This document shows positions 33,612 through 40,362 of a DNA stretch of 40,362 bases, one piece after another. This DNA is from Pseudomonadota bacterium. GTDB lineage: Bacteria > Pseudomonadota > Gammaproteobacteria > Steroidobacterales > Steroidobacteraceae. The DNA lies in the NCBI GenBank assembly GCA_003242685.1, contig QGVD01000027.1, positions 1 through 40,362 on the forward strand, in the 5' to 3' direction. A model generated the notes under the pieces. The model saw only the letters and a list, made by a program, of their open reading frames with translations, ran no database searches and was not told the origin of the DNA. Both the position numbers and the translations under genes were made by a program. How positions within the stretch are numbered: position 1 is the stretch's first letter; each line of letters begins with the position of its first letter.

Positions 33612-34654
33612 CGTGTCGTGCTTTCCGGGGCGAGGAGGCGCTGCTGCACGCGGTCGTGCTCGGCAGTCCACAGGCCGATCTCCCTGAAATACCGGATCGC
33701 GCCGGGGTGATAGGGATGGCCGATGCTGAGCGGCGCCAGCTCCGAGACGTCCACCGAGCGGAAGGCCGGCACGGTCTGCTGCAGCTCGTCCCAGTGCTGG
33801 TGGAAGGTGCGCACGACCCGGTACACGTCTTCCTCGCTCACGTGAATGCTGGTGTTGAGGTACACGTCCATCTGCGCGACCCGCGTCGGCTCGAGAATGC
33901 CGGCCATCGTCGGTCCGGGCTGCAGGGTCGCGACGCGGAAGCCCGGCATGGACGTGATCGGTTCTTCGTTGGGGCCCAGGTTGAGCACGCGCAGGCCGCC
34001 CGGAACCGTGGCGTGTGCCTCGCGCAGCGCGGGGATGCCGAGCATCGTCCCGGCCGCGGCGACGCGGTCTTCCACGAGGGCACGGATCGCATCGGGCACG
34101 CCGGCGACGCTCACGCGCTCGACGTCGTCGATCGAAAGCCCCGCGGTCTTCAGCACGGCCTCGTTGATGATGTCGAACGTGCCGATGGAGCGGAAGCTGA
34201 AGACGATCGGTTTCCCTCTGAGCTCAGAGAGGTCCCGGATGCCCGAGTCGTTGCGCACGTAGTACTGATAGGGCGCACGCACGAGGAGCATCGCCACCCG
34301 GATGTTCGGCATCGCCTCGTCGTACACGAACTCGCCGCGATAGGCCGTGCGGGTGTCGATCGCATTGTTGATTCCGAAGGGCAGCTCGCCCCGGTGCATC
34401 TGGGGGATGTAGATCGACGAGCCGGTGTAGGGCCGTGCAGTGGAAGCCACACCGAGCTCGCGCTGGGCAATCGTCGTGAGCGCCGAGCCGACTTGGTGAT
34501 ACAGCGTGCCGGCAGGTCCGGTGCCGATCGTCACGCGCTCGAGCCTGCCGTTCGCCTCGCGCTGCGCGCAGCCCGTCGCGATGAAGAGCGCCGCGGCAGC
34601 GGCGGCGATCACGCGCGCGCCCCACGTGCGCCCGACTGAATTCCGGATTCCCAA
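33608..34654 (-). CDS. TAXI-family TRAP transporter solute-binding lipoprotein
   Basis: This 348-residue protein is taken to start at TTG 34654, giving a basic N-terminus (MGIRNSVGRTWGARV), a hydrophobic stretch and a lipobox (IATGC). A purine-rich site (AGAAGGGGGGAG) is just upstream. Starting at GTG 34612 instead would leave a signal peptide without positive charges. The mature protein begins ERVTIGTGPAGTLYHQVGSA, the typical TAXI opening, and continues with NNAIDTRTAYRG, IVFSFRSIGTFDIINEAVLKTAGL and PYHPGAIRYFREIGLW. It captures the substrate in the periplasm and hands it to the fused permease whose gene overlaps its stop. It begins 173 nt after the acetyltransferase-VOC gene, so it may be a separate transcript. 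Confidence 0.93.
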   Translation of the reverse strand: MGIRNSVGRTWGARVIAAAAAALFIATGCAQREANGRLERVTIGTGPAGTLYHQVGSALTTIAQRELGVASTARPYTGSSIYIPQMHRGELPFGINNAIDTRTAYRGEFVYDEAMPNIRVAMLLVRAPYQYYVRNDSGIRDLSELRGKPIVFSFRSIGTFDIINEAVLKTAGLSIDDVERVSVAGVPDAIRALVEDRVAAAGTMLGIPALREAHATVPGGLRVLNLGPNEEPITSMPGFRVATLQPGPTMAGILEPTRVAQMDVYLNTSIHVSEEDVYRVVRTFHQHWDELQQTVPAFRSVDVSELAPLSIGHPYHPGAIRYFREIGLWTAEHDRVQQRLLAPESTTR

Positions 34655-34827
34655 GCTCCCCCCTTCTGGTACGGCGGGAGGCGGATTCTCGCTCCGCGCC
34701 GCGCGTCAGAACAGCGTCTTGCGATGCATTATGCAGGAAGGCAGGCGGCTACCGGCACCACCCTGACTCAAACGAAGTCCGGACTGGTTCGCGATGGAGC
34801 GCAGCGACGAGAGTGCCCGCGGGGTGC

Positions 34828-36063
34828 TCAGCGGCCGGAAGGGCCCTTGAGCTCCACACCGTTGCCGTCCGGGTCCTTCAGATACAGCGAGAGTCCTTCG
34901 CCCTCGGCACCGTAGCGGCTCGCGAGCTCGCCGGGGACGACGCCGTGTGCACGCAGGCGTGCCTGGAGGGCCTGCGGATCGAAGGGCTCGATGCGCAGAC
35001 AGAGGTGGTCCATGTTGCGGGCTTCGTCACCCGAGGGCGCTCCCGTGCCGCCGAGCGGGCCCGCGACGTCGACGAGATCGATGAGCGTACGGCCCGCCCG
35101 GAGCTGCACGAGGCCGATCGATGCCTGGATCTTCTCGACGCGGCAGCCGAGCACGTCGCAGTAGAAGCGCCGCATGCGCTCCACGTCCCGCGTGCGCAGC
35201 ACCACGTGATCGATGCCGTGAATCGCGAAGGACGGCGGATCCGGTCGCTGCGCGACGATCGACTCGAGGAGCTCGTCCAGCTCGGAGGAGGGCTCGAGCC
35301 GCAGCTCGAAAGGACCGGTGAGGATCTCGCGCAGCTCGGCACCGCTTCGCACGCCGCGCCGCTCGGAAGCAGCGCCGAGGCGGTGGATCGTGAACTGATC
35401 GTTGAGCAGCGCGAAGCGCCCTTCCGGCGTCACGCGCGCCGCGATCAGGTTGTTGAGAAAGCGCGAAGCGGGATGGTTGTTGAGGTACCAGCTCGCGGCT
35501 TCGTAGTCCGCCTCGAGCTGCTCCTGCAGGCCGAAGCGGTACAGCGGTTTCCAGGCGTCCCGCACGTACGCCTCGAGCACGTATTCGCTGCCCACCTCGC
35601 GCAGGCGGAAGGGCTCGTGCGACGTGGGCTGCTCGATGTCGGTCACGAGACGCAGCGGTTCGGTGAGTGTCAGGCCGCCGAAGCCGACATCCGCGATGTA
35701 TCGCTCCGCACCGATGTCGACGGCGAGCAGCATGTGGGTGCGCGGCAGGAGCTGATCCTCCGGCACGTTCCACATCACGCGCGCCGCGAGTCCCGTGATG
35801 CGGAAGCCGAGCGCGCGCAGCACGTACGCGAGGAGCAGGTTCTGCTCGTAGCAGTAGCCGCCGCGACCGCCGTGCACGAGCTTGCGCTGGAGCGACGCGG
35901 GATCGAGCCGCACGCCCCGGCGCATGAGCGGATCGAGATTCTCGAACGCGATCGCCTCGACGTGCCTCCCGTGTATGGCACGCAGCGTCTCGAAAGTGGC
36001 TTCGCGCGGTCCGGTGTAGCGGATGCGGCGGAAGTAGGCGTCGAGGTCGATGGAGTCCGTCAT
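34828..36063 (-). CDS. Arylamine N-acetyltransferase fused to a VOC domain
   Basis: This is a 411-residue single open frame. Residues 1-270 are an arylamine N-acetyltransferase: FENLDPLMRRGV, GGRGGYCYEQN with catalytic Cys71, LPRTHMLLAV with His110, YIADVGFGG with Asp125, and FTIHRLG further on. The catalytic triad is complete. Residues 279-411 form a VOC (glyoxalase/dioxygenase-type) domain: IHGIDHVVLRTRDVERMRRFYCDVLGC with His285, MDHLCLRIEPFD with His353, and LYLKDPDGNGVELKG with Glu404, the H/H/E metal set. NAT enzymes of about 270-280 residues normally stand alone. The fusion suggests two steps on one molecule, for example acyl transfer coupled to ring cleavage or isomerisation of an aromatic (inference). 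It starts 40 nt after the DUF3237 gene on the same strand. Confidence 0.9.
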   Translation of the reverse strand: MTDSIDLDAYFRRIRYTGPREATFETLRAIHGRHVEAIAFENLDPLMRRGVRLDPASLQRKLVHGGRGGYCYEQNLLLAYVLRALGFRITGLAARVMWNVPEDQLLPRTHMLLAVDIGAERYIADVGFGGLTLTEPLRLVTDIEQPTSHEPFRLREVGSEYVLEAYVRDAWKPLYRFGLQEQLEADYEAASWYLNNHPASRFLNNLIAARVTPEGRFALLNDQFTIHRLGAASERRGVRSGAELREILTGPFELRLEPSSELDELLESIVAQRPDPPSFAIHGIDHVVLRTRDVERMRRFYCDVLGCRVEKIQASIGLVQLRAGRTLIDLVDVAGPLGGTGAPSGDEARNMDHLCLRIEPFDPQALQARLRAHGVVPGELASRYGAEGEGLSLYLKDPDGNGVELKGPSGR

Positions 36064-36103
36064 GTATCCGCGATTCTATCGAACCGGCGCGGCGCCGCTC
36101 CCG

Positions 36104-36607
36104 CTACAGCAGCTTGTAGTACCGCAGCCGGTTGCCGTCCGGCAGCCGCTCGCCGATGCCGATGAACACGTGCCGCATCAGCCAGTCGTGCTTGCCGCGG
36201 GAGACTTCGAAGGTAGGGAAGGCGCGCAGGTAATACTCCTCGTAGGGCACGGGCGGACCGCCGTTGAAGATCCACTCCCGGATCCGCTGCATCGTGTCGG
36301 GCTTGCGGCCCCAGAGATAGCCGCGGTTGTGGAGCAGGATCAGCGTGCCGTCTTCTTCCTCCAGCATGTAGCGCGCATCGAAGGACAGCACGCCGTCGGG
36401 CCTGAAGAGCGCGTAGTCGCCGCCGGAGTTCGGCACTGCGCGCCCGCGGAGGAGCGGCCCCTCGAACGTGCCCTCGTCGACGTAGACGGCGCCGCGCCCG
36501 GCGCCGATCGGCATGTCCGGGATGTTCTGCACGCGGGTGAACTTCAGGCGCACTTCGAAGGCGAACTCGAAGCGCGGCTCATCCAGGGTGGAAAAGACGT
36601 CGGTCAC
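36104..36607 (-). CDS. DUF3237 domain protein
   Basis: This is a 167-residue protein. GTG 36607 is chosen because a GAGGGAGAG ribosome site lies 7 nt upstream and the DUF3237 domain begins at once (DEPRFEFAFEVRLKF); the longer open frame upstream overlaps the NTF2-like gene in another frame and has no family pattern. Motifs: PIGAGRGAVYVDEGTFEGP, GRAVPNSGGDYALFRPDGV, DARYMLEEEDGTLILLHNRGYLWG and YYLRAFPTFEVSRGKHDWL. The family is a small beta-barrel of unknown function often found near aromatic degradation genes. It lies 14 nt after the NTF2-like gene and 40 nt before the acetyltransferase-VOC gene, so a shared transcript is likely. No signal peptide is visible. Confidence 0.87.
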   Translation of the reverse strand: MTDVFSTLDEPRFEFAFEVRLKFTRVQNIPDMPIGAGRGAVYVDEGTFEGPLLRGRAVPNSGGDYALFRPDGVLSFDARYMLEEEDGTLILLHNRGYLWGRKPDTMQRIREWIFNGGPPVPYEEYYLRAFPTFEVSRGKHDWLMRHVFIGIGERLPDGNRLRYYKLL

Positions 36608-36621
36608 GTCGCAACTCTCCC

Positions 36622-37128
36622 TCAGGATTCCATGCGCCAGTCGTGAACGAGGCGATACCGCGCCGAGCGGATGTGCCGGAACCTGCGGTCCTCGACGCGA
36701 TAGAGCACGAAGCTGATCGTGCGCATCACCTCGCCCGCCTTCAGGGGTCGCTGGAAGAACCCATTCTCCCAGTCCCTGTACACCCTGAACTCGGTGGGCA
36801 GCTCGGCGGCGATACCCGTGGCATCGGCGACGAAATGCGCGAGCTCCACCTTCTCGTGGATGTGGGCCTTCACCTCCGCGTAGAAGTCGCGGATGCCCTG
36901 CGGGGTCCTGATCGTCGTCGCGCCGAGCTCGAGCACCACGTCGTCGTGGTAGTACTCGAGAAAGCGCGGATCGTTGGCATTGAAGAGGTCCAGGTAGCGC
37001 TGGAACTCCTCGCGCGTGAGCCCGCCGCAGCCCGTTGCCGACTGCGCGGCGCAAGCGCCTGCAGCGAGCCCGGCCCCGATGCCGCCCAGAATCTCTCGCC
37101 GGGAGACTCTGCCGATCTTCGTGGACAT
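36622..37128 (-). CDS. NTF2/SnoaL-like protein with Tat-type signal
   Basis: This is a 168-residue protein. The N-terminus (MSTKIGRVSRREILGGIGAG, then LAAGACAAQ) carries a twin-arginine motif followed by a possible lipobox (AAGAC), so it appears to be exported, unlike most SnoaL-like enzymes. The body is a cone-shaped NTF2-like fold by pattern: TREEFQRYLDLFNANDPRFLEYYHDDVVLE near the start, RTPQGIRDFYAEVKAHI, and a C-terminal sheet (AGEVMRTISFVLYRVED, FRHIRSARYRLVHDW). NTF2-like proteins include isomerases, hydratases and lyases for small cyclic compounds. It lies 63 nt after the NmrA-like gene and 14 nt before DUF3237. The substrate is unknown. Confidence 0.87.
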   Translation of the reverse strand: MSTKIGRVSRREILGGIGAGLAAGACAAQSATGCGGLTREEFQRYLDLFNANDPRFLEYYHDDVVLELGATTIRTPQGIRDFYAEVKAHIHEKVELAHFVADATGIAAELPTEFRVYRDWENGFFQRPLKAGEVMRTISFVLYRVEDRRFRHIRSARYRLVHDWRMES

Positions 37129-37191
37129 CGCTTTCTCCCCCTTCCCCGACGCCGGTCCTTGCCGCCCGGCGCAGACGAATGCGTCGTGCCC

Positions 37192-38118
37192 TCAGCCGCG
37201 CGCCGGCGGTCTGGGCCAGGTCGGCCGGTACGCGAGCAGCACCTCGCGCAGCGTGCGCGGCGGATGGCCGGTGATTCTCTCGACGTGATCGGTCTTCACG
37301 TCGAAGAAACCTTCGCGGATCGCGCGCGCGAAGCTCACCATGTCGGTGCTGCACCAGGGAATGGGGCCCTGCGCCGGATCGTCGGACGCGTGGCGCGGCA
37401 CGCCGAGCGAATCGAAGTGCGCGAACATGCCTTCATCGTCGACGGGAACGTACTCCACGGGCACCTGCGCGAGCTCCGAGATGAGCTCGGCAACCTGCCG
37501 GTAGGTGAAGAGCTCGGGTCCCGTCAGATCGTAGGCGCGATTCTCGTGTCCGGGCGTGGTGAGGATCGCGACCGCGCAGTCGACGCAGTCGTCGCGCGAG
37601 ACGAAGGCCACGCGGCCCTCGCCGGTGTTGCTGATGTGCCGGCCCGTCATGATGTCGACGGGCGCCATCGCCATCGCCACGGCTTCCGAGTACTGGCTGT
37701 CGCGCAGGAAGGTCCATGCGACTCCGGAAGCCTCGAGAATCTCCTCGGTCGCCCGGTGATCGAGCTTCACGATCGCCGGGTTGTCGGGCGCCGCGGCTCC
37801 CAGCACGGAGGTATAGACGATGTGGCGTACGCCGACGCGCTTCGCCGCCTCGATGGCGTTGCGGTGCTGACTGACCCGCGTCCCGACGCGCGCCGTGCTG
37901 ATGAGCAGCATGCGGTCCGCGCCTTCGAATGCCGCGGGCAGGCTCGCGGCGTCGTCGAAGTCCGCGCGCCGCACCTGAGCGCCGCGGCTGGCGAGGTCCA
38001 CCAGCTTCTCGGGCGTGCGCGTGGTCAGGATGAGCTCGTGAGGCGGGACCTTCGCGAGCAGCCGTTCGGCTGCCGCGCGGCCGAACTGTCCGGAGGCGCC
38101 CGTTACGAGGATGGCCAT
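37192..38118 (-). CDS. NmrA/SDR-type NAD(P)-binding oxidoreductase (QorB-like)
   Basis: This is a 308-residue protein. ATG 38118 is chosen because AAAGGAG lies 5 nt upstream and the Rossmann motif follows at once (ILVTGASGQFGRAAAERLL); an upstream in-frame start adds a non-conserved arginine-rich leader. It belongs to the atypical SDRs of the NmrA/QorB group, which lack the YxxxK catalytic pair in many members and act as NAD(P)H-dependent quinone or azo reductases or as redox sensors. Family landmarks: FDDAASLPAAFEGADRMLLIST, HRNAIEAAKRVGVRHIVYTS, FLRDSQYSEAVA and AYDLTGPELFTYRQVAELIS. It is the first gene of a probable minus-strand operon with the NTF2-like, DUF3237 and acetyltransferase-VOC genes. 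No signal peptide is present. Confidence 0.9.
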   Translation of the reverse strand: MAILVTGASGQFGRAAAERLLAKVPPHELILTTRTPEKLVDLASRGAQVRRADFDDAASLPAAFEGADRMLLISTARVGTRVSQHRNAIEAAKRVGVRHIVYTSVLGAAAPDNPAIVKLDHRATEEILEASGVAWTFLRDSQYSEAVAMAMAPVDIMTGRHISNTGEGRVAFVSRDDCVDCAVAILTTPGHENRAYDLTGPELFTYRQVAELISELAQVPVEYVPVDDEGMFAHFDSLGVPRHASDDPAQGPIPWCSTDMVSFARAIREGFFDVKTDHVERITGHPPRTLREVLLAYRPTWPRPPARG

Positions 38119-38339
38119 GTTTCTCCTTTCCGTTCTCCGTGCCGTTCGCGGTTCATCGGTGGTGCTCGGGCGTCCGCCGGGACGGGCGCCGCGGGAGCGT
38201 CGAAGGATGCGACGGACGACAGGTGAGCGCAATCGGGCCTCCACACCGGGACGCGGCGACTTGAACTGCCCGCCGTCTCCTGATATCTCAACCGTCCCTT
38301 CCGGTCACACCGACAACAATCGCCGAGGACACCCAACGC

Positions 38340-39911
38340 ATGGCACTCGTACCACCACCGGGTCTTACGGTCGCGGCCTTCGAGCGCGCGCTGCGCGCGT
38401 TCGCGAGCGTCGTCGGCGACGAGTGGGTATTCGCGACCGACGAGGATCGCGCGACGTACTCCGATCATTTCGCGATCGACGAGGAGGCTCACCGGCCGGG
38501 CGCCGCCGTCGCGCCGATCACGGTGGAGGAGATACAGGCAATCGTTCGCCTTGCCAACGAACACAAGGTGCCCCTCTGGCCGATCAGCCGCGGCAAGAAC
38601 TTCGGTTACGGCGGTGCCGCGCCGCGCCTCAGGGGCTCGGTGGTGCTCGATCTGTCGCGCATGAAGAAGATCGAGGTCGACGTCGAGAACGGCACGGCGC
38701 TCGTCGAGCCCGGCGTGGGCTTCTACGACCTCTACGACTACATCCAGAGGAACAAGATACCCCTGTGGCTCTCGGTGCCCGGCAACAGCTGGGGCTCGGT
38801 GTGCGGCAATGCGCTCGACCGCGGCGTGGGCTACACGACCTACGGCGATCACACGTCGAAGATCTGCGGTCTCGAGGTGGTGCTGCCGGACGGGGATCTG
38901 GTTCGCACCGGCATGGGCGCCATGTCGAACGCGCCCACCTGGCAGCTCTACCGCTACGGCTACGGGCCGGCCTGGGACCAGATGTTCGTGCAGTCGAACT
39001 TCGGCATCGTCACGAAGCTCGGCCTGTGGATGATGCGCGAGCCGGAGACGATGGTCGGCATCGACATGGAGTTCGACAAGCCCGACGACCTCGAGTGGAT
39101 CGTGGACACCGTGGCGCCGCTGCGCCGCGAGGGCATCCTGCAGCAGTCGCCGTCCATCGGAAGCTGGCTGCGCGGCGCGGCCGTGCTCACCACCCGCGCG
39201 GAGTGGTACGACAAGCCCGGCGCGCTGCCGGACAGCGTCATCGACGCGATCCGCAGGAAATTCAACATGGGCTGGTGGAGCCTCTCGATGCGCTTCTACG
39301 GCCCGGAGGAGATCACCGAAGCCACGGCGAAGGTGGTGCGCCGGGCGTTCAACGGCCGGCCGGTCCTCTCGATCAAGGACAGCAAGTGGAAGCAGGGCGA
39401 TCCGCCCGAGCTCAGCGCATGGGCCGGCGTGCCGATCACCTTCCCGCTGCAGAACGCCAACTGGCACGGCGGGCGCGGCGGTCACATAGGCTTCTCGCCG
39501 GTGCTGCCGGCCAACGGACGGCTCGCGCTCGAGCAGTTCCACCGCACCTATGCGCGCTACAAGGAGTTCGGGATGGACTATCACGGCTCCTTCGCGATGG
39601 GCGAGCGCCACATCACGAACGTGAACCAGGTCCTCTTCAACAAGGACGACCCGGAGATGATGGCGCGCGTGGACAGGTTCTTCCGCACGCTCGTCGAGGA
39701 CGCGAAGAAGTACGGCTACGGCGAGTACCGCACGCATCTCGATTACATGGACCTCGTCGCGTGGACCTACGACTTCAACGACCGCGCGCTGCTCAGGCTC
39801 AACGAGAAAGTGAAGAACGCTCTCGATCCCAACGGCATTCTCGCGCCGGGCAAGAGCGGCATCTGGCCGGCCCGCTATGCCGAGCACCGCGACGTGGGAG
39901 GGAAAGCATGA
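38340..39911 (+). CDS. FAD-dependent oxidase/dehydrogenase of the vanillyl-alcohol oxidase / p-cresol methylhydroxylase type
   Basis: This is a 523-residue protein. The PCMH-type FAD-binding domain is seen at residues 60-240: PITVEEIQAIVRLANEHKVPLWP, SRGKNFGYGGAAPR, VLDLSRMKKI, LVEPGVGFYDLYDYI, VPGNSWGSVCGNALDRGVGYT and MFVQSNFGIVTKLGLW. The C-terminal substrate domain contains GGRGGHIGFSPVLPANGR and MGERHITNVNQVLFN. His424 in the latter falls where vanillyl-alcohol oxidase carries its covalent-FAD histidine (alignment by eye). Family members oxidise 4-alkylphenols such as p-cresol, 4-ethylphenol, eugenol or vanillyl alcohol. The dehydrogenase forms pass electrons to a small cytochrome c, and such a gene overlaps this stop by 4 nt, so a flavocytochrome is likely. 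No signal peptide is obvious. Confidence 0.92.
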   Translation: MALVPPPGLTVAAFERALRAFASVVGDEWVFATDEDRATYSDHFAIDEEAHRPGAAVAPITVEEIQAIVRLANEHKVPLWPISRGKNFGYGGAAPRLRGSVVLDLSRMKKIEVDVENGTALVEPGVGFYDLYDYIQRNKIPLWLSVPGNSWGSVCGNALDRGVGYTTYGDHTSKICGLEVVLPDGDLVRTGMGAMSNAPTWQLYRYGYGPAWDQMFVQSNFGIVTKLGLWMMREPETMVGIDMEFDKPDDLEWIVDTVAPLRREGILQQSPSIGSWLRGAAVLTTRAEWYDKPGALPDSVIDAIRRKFNMGWWSLSMRFYGPEEITEATAKVVRRAFNGRPVLSIKDSKWKQGDPPELSAWAGVPITFPLQNANWHGGRGGHIGFSPVLPANGRLALEQFHRTYARYKEFGMDYHGSFAMGERHITNVNQVLFNKDDPEMMARVDRFFRTLVEDAKKYGYGEYRTHLDYMDLVAWTYDFNDRALLRLNEKVKNALDPNGILAPGKSGIWPARYAEHRDVGGKA

Positions 39912-40261
39912 GCAGGCTTTTCCGTATTCGCGCCGCCGGCATCGGCGCGGCACTGATTCTCGCGGTCGGCGGCTCGCTCGCGTCGGCGGACGAGCGGCAG
40001 GACGTCGAGCGCGGCAGAGAGCTCTACCGGGAGAAGTGCGCCATGTGTCATGCCGCGGGCGGCATGGGAACGGGGCTTCTCTCGCGCCGTTATCCGAAAG
40101 GGCAGGAGCTCCTCGAGAACCGTACCGATCTCGATCCCGCGTTCATCGCGACGGCGGTGCGCGGCGGCATCGGCAACATGCCGCGCATCGCGCGCGGCGA
40201 GGTGAGCGATGCCGAGCTCGCGCTGATCTCGAAGTACCTCACGCGCAGGGAACGAAACTGA
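39908..40261 (+). CDS. Small c-type cytochrome, probable electron acceptor of the flavoprotein
   Basis: This 117-residue protein starts at ATG 39908, overlapping the flavoprotein stop (ATGA). A signal peptide (MSRLFRIRAAGIGAALILAV, ending near LASADE) precedes a class I cytochrome c domain with haem motif C44-A-M-C48-type (C44, C47, H48 in KCAMCHAAGG) and a likely axial methionine at residue 91 (GNMPRIARGEVSD). The final helix ELALISKYL is typical. In p-cresol methylhydroxylase and eugenol hydroxylase the cytochrome subunit binds the flavoprotein and accepts electrons from FAD; the overlap and order here support the same role. The next gene starts on the last base of this stop (TGATG), so translation is coupled. 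Confidence 0.93.
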   Translation: MSRLFRIRAAGIGAALILAVGGSLASADERQDVERGRELYREKCAMCHAAGGMGTGLLSRRYPKGQELLENRTDLDPAFIATAVRGGIGNMPRIARGEVSDAELALISKYLTRRERN

Positions 40262-40362
40262 TGACGCCGGTCGACCGTTACACGCGTCGCGACGTGCTGG
40301 TGGGTGCCGGAGGAGCGCTCGCCCTCGCGGCGAAGGGCCCGTTCACGCCCCGGCCGCCGTGG
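40261..40362 (+). CDS. Tat-exported protein of unknown function, N-terminal fragment (cut by window edge)
   Basis: Only 34 codons are visible. The start ATG overlaps the stop of the cytochrome gene by one base (TGATG), making it the third gene of the flavocytochrome operon. The N-terminus is a twin-arginine signal (YTRRDVLVGAGGALALAAKG), so the product is likely a folded, perhaps cofactor-bearing periplasmic protein. Nothing of the mature domain can be identified. Confidence 0.75.
   Translation, partial: MTPVDRYTRRDVLVGAGGALALAAKGPFTPRPPW

Noticed and set aside
36608..37354. Longer form of the DUF3237 protein starting at 37354
   Set aside because: The added part overlaps the NTF2-like gene in another frame and is arginine-rich shadow sequence; GTG 36607 has a good ribosome site and starts the domain.

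Overview
The window looks like a GC-rich proteobacterial chromosome, most likely a gammaproteobacterium. The evidence is a minC-minD-minE operon, a type-A malate synthase, a TonB-dependent receptor, a LysR regulator, a TAXI/TRAP transporter and many Tat- and Sec-exported proteins. A relative of Steroidobacteraceae/Nevskiales is a guess from gene content, not a demonstrated placement. I see no rRNA, tRNA, CRISPR array, insertion sequence, integrase or phage gene. Coding density is high and base composition looks uniform.

The main feature is a three-gene cassette present three times: (i) a large exported DUF1592-family protein (PSCyt1/PSD3/PSD5/PSD4/PSCyt3/PSD2 architecture) with two CxxCH haem-binding motifs; (ii) a Tat-exported DUF1552 (HXXSHH) protein; (iii) an exported ankyrin-repeat protein. 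Cassette 1 (minus strand, 7446 down to 1232) has a Tat-exported two-module VOC protein between the first two genes and is followed 51 nt later by a TonB-dependent receptor that leaves the window at base 1. Cassette 2 (plus strand, 16665-22127) is followed by a Tat-exported metallo-beta-lactamase-fold protein (22231-23166). Cassette 3 (plus strand, 26242-31637) is preceded by a second such protein (25238-26203). A malate synthase gene on the opposite strand sits between cassettes 2 and 3. A membrane-anchored winged-helix-like regulator (7704-8996) is divergent from cassette 1 across an intergenic region with a long imperfect inverted repeat.

Between cassettes 1 and 2 are mostly housekeeping or general genes: minCDE, an M48 metalloprotease, a convergent cytochrome b561 / cytochrome c' pair separated by a clear bidirectional terminator, a LysR regulator and a divergent short-chain dehydrogenase that carries a signal peptide.

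Right of cassette 3 the genes look catabolic. Minus strand: an NmrA-like oxidoreductase, an exported NTF2/SnoaL-like protein, a DUF3237 protein and an arylamine N-acetyltransferase fused to a VOC domain, then a TAXI binding protein and a fused TRAP permease. Plus strand, running off the right edge: a vanillyl-alcohol-oxidase/p-cresol-methylhydroxylase-type flavoprotein, its small c-type cytochrome and the start of another Tat-exported protein.

Working model (inference): outer-membrane uptake by the TonB receptor delivers a substrate, perhaps aromatic or polymeric, to a periplasmic redox and hydrolysis machine built from DUF1592, DUF1552 and ankyrin proteins with MBL or VOC accessories. TRAP transport and cytoplasmic enzymes would continue the pathway. 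The repeated cassette has no assigned biochemical function that I know of and is the best candidate here for an undescribed system.
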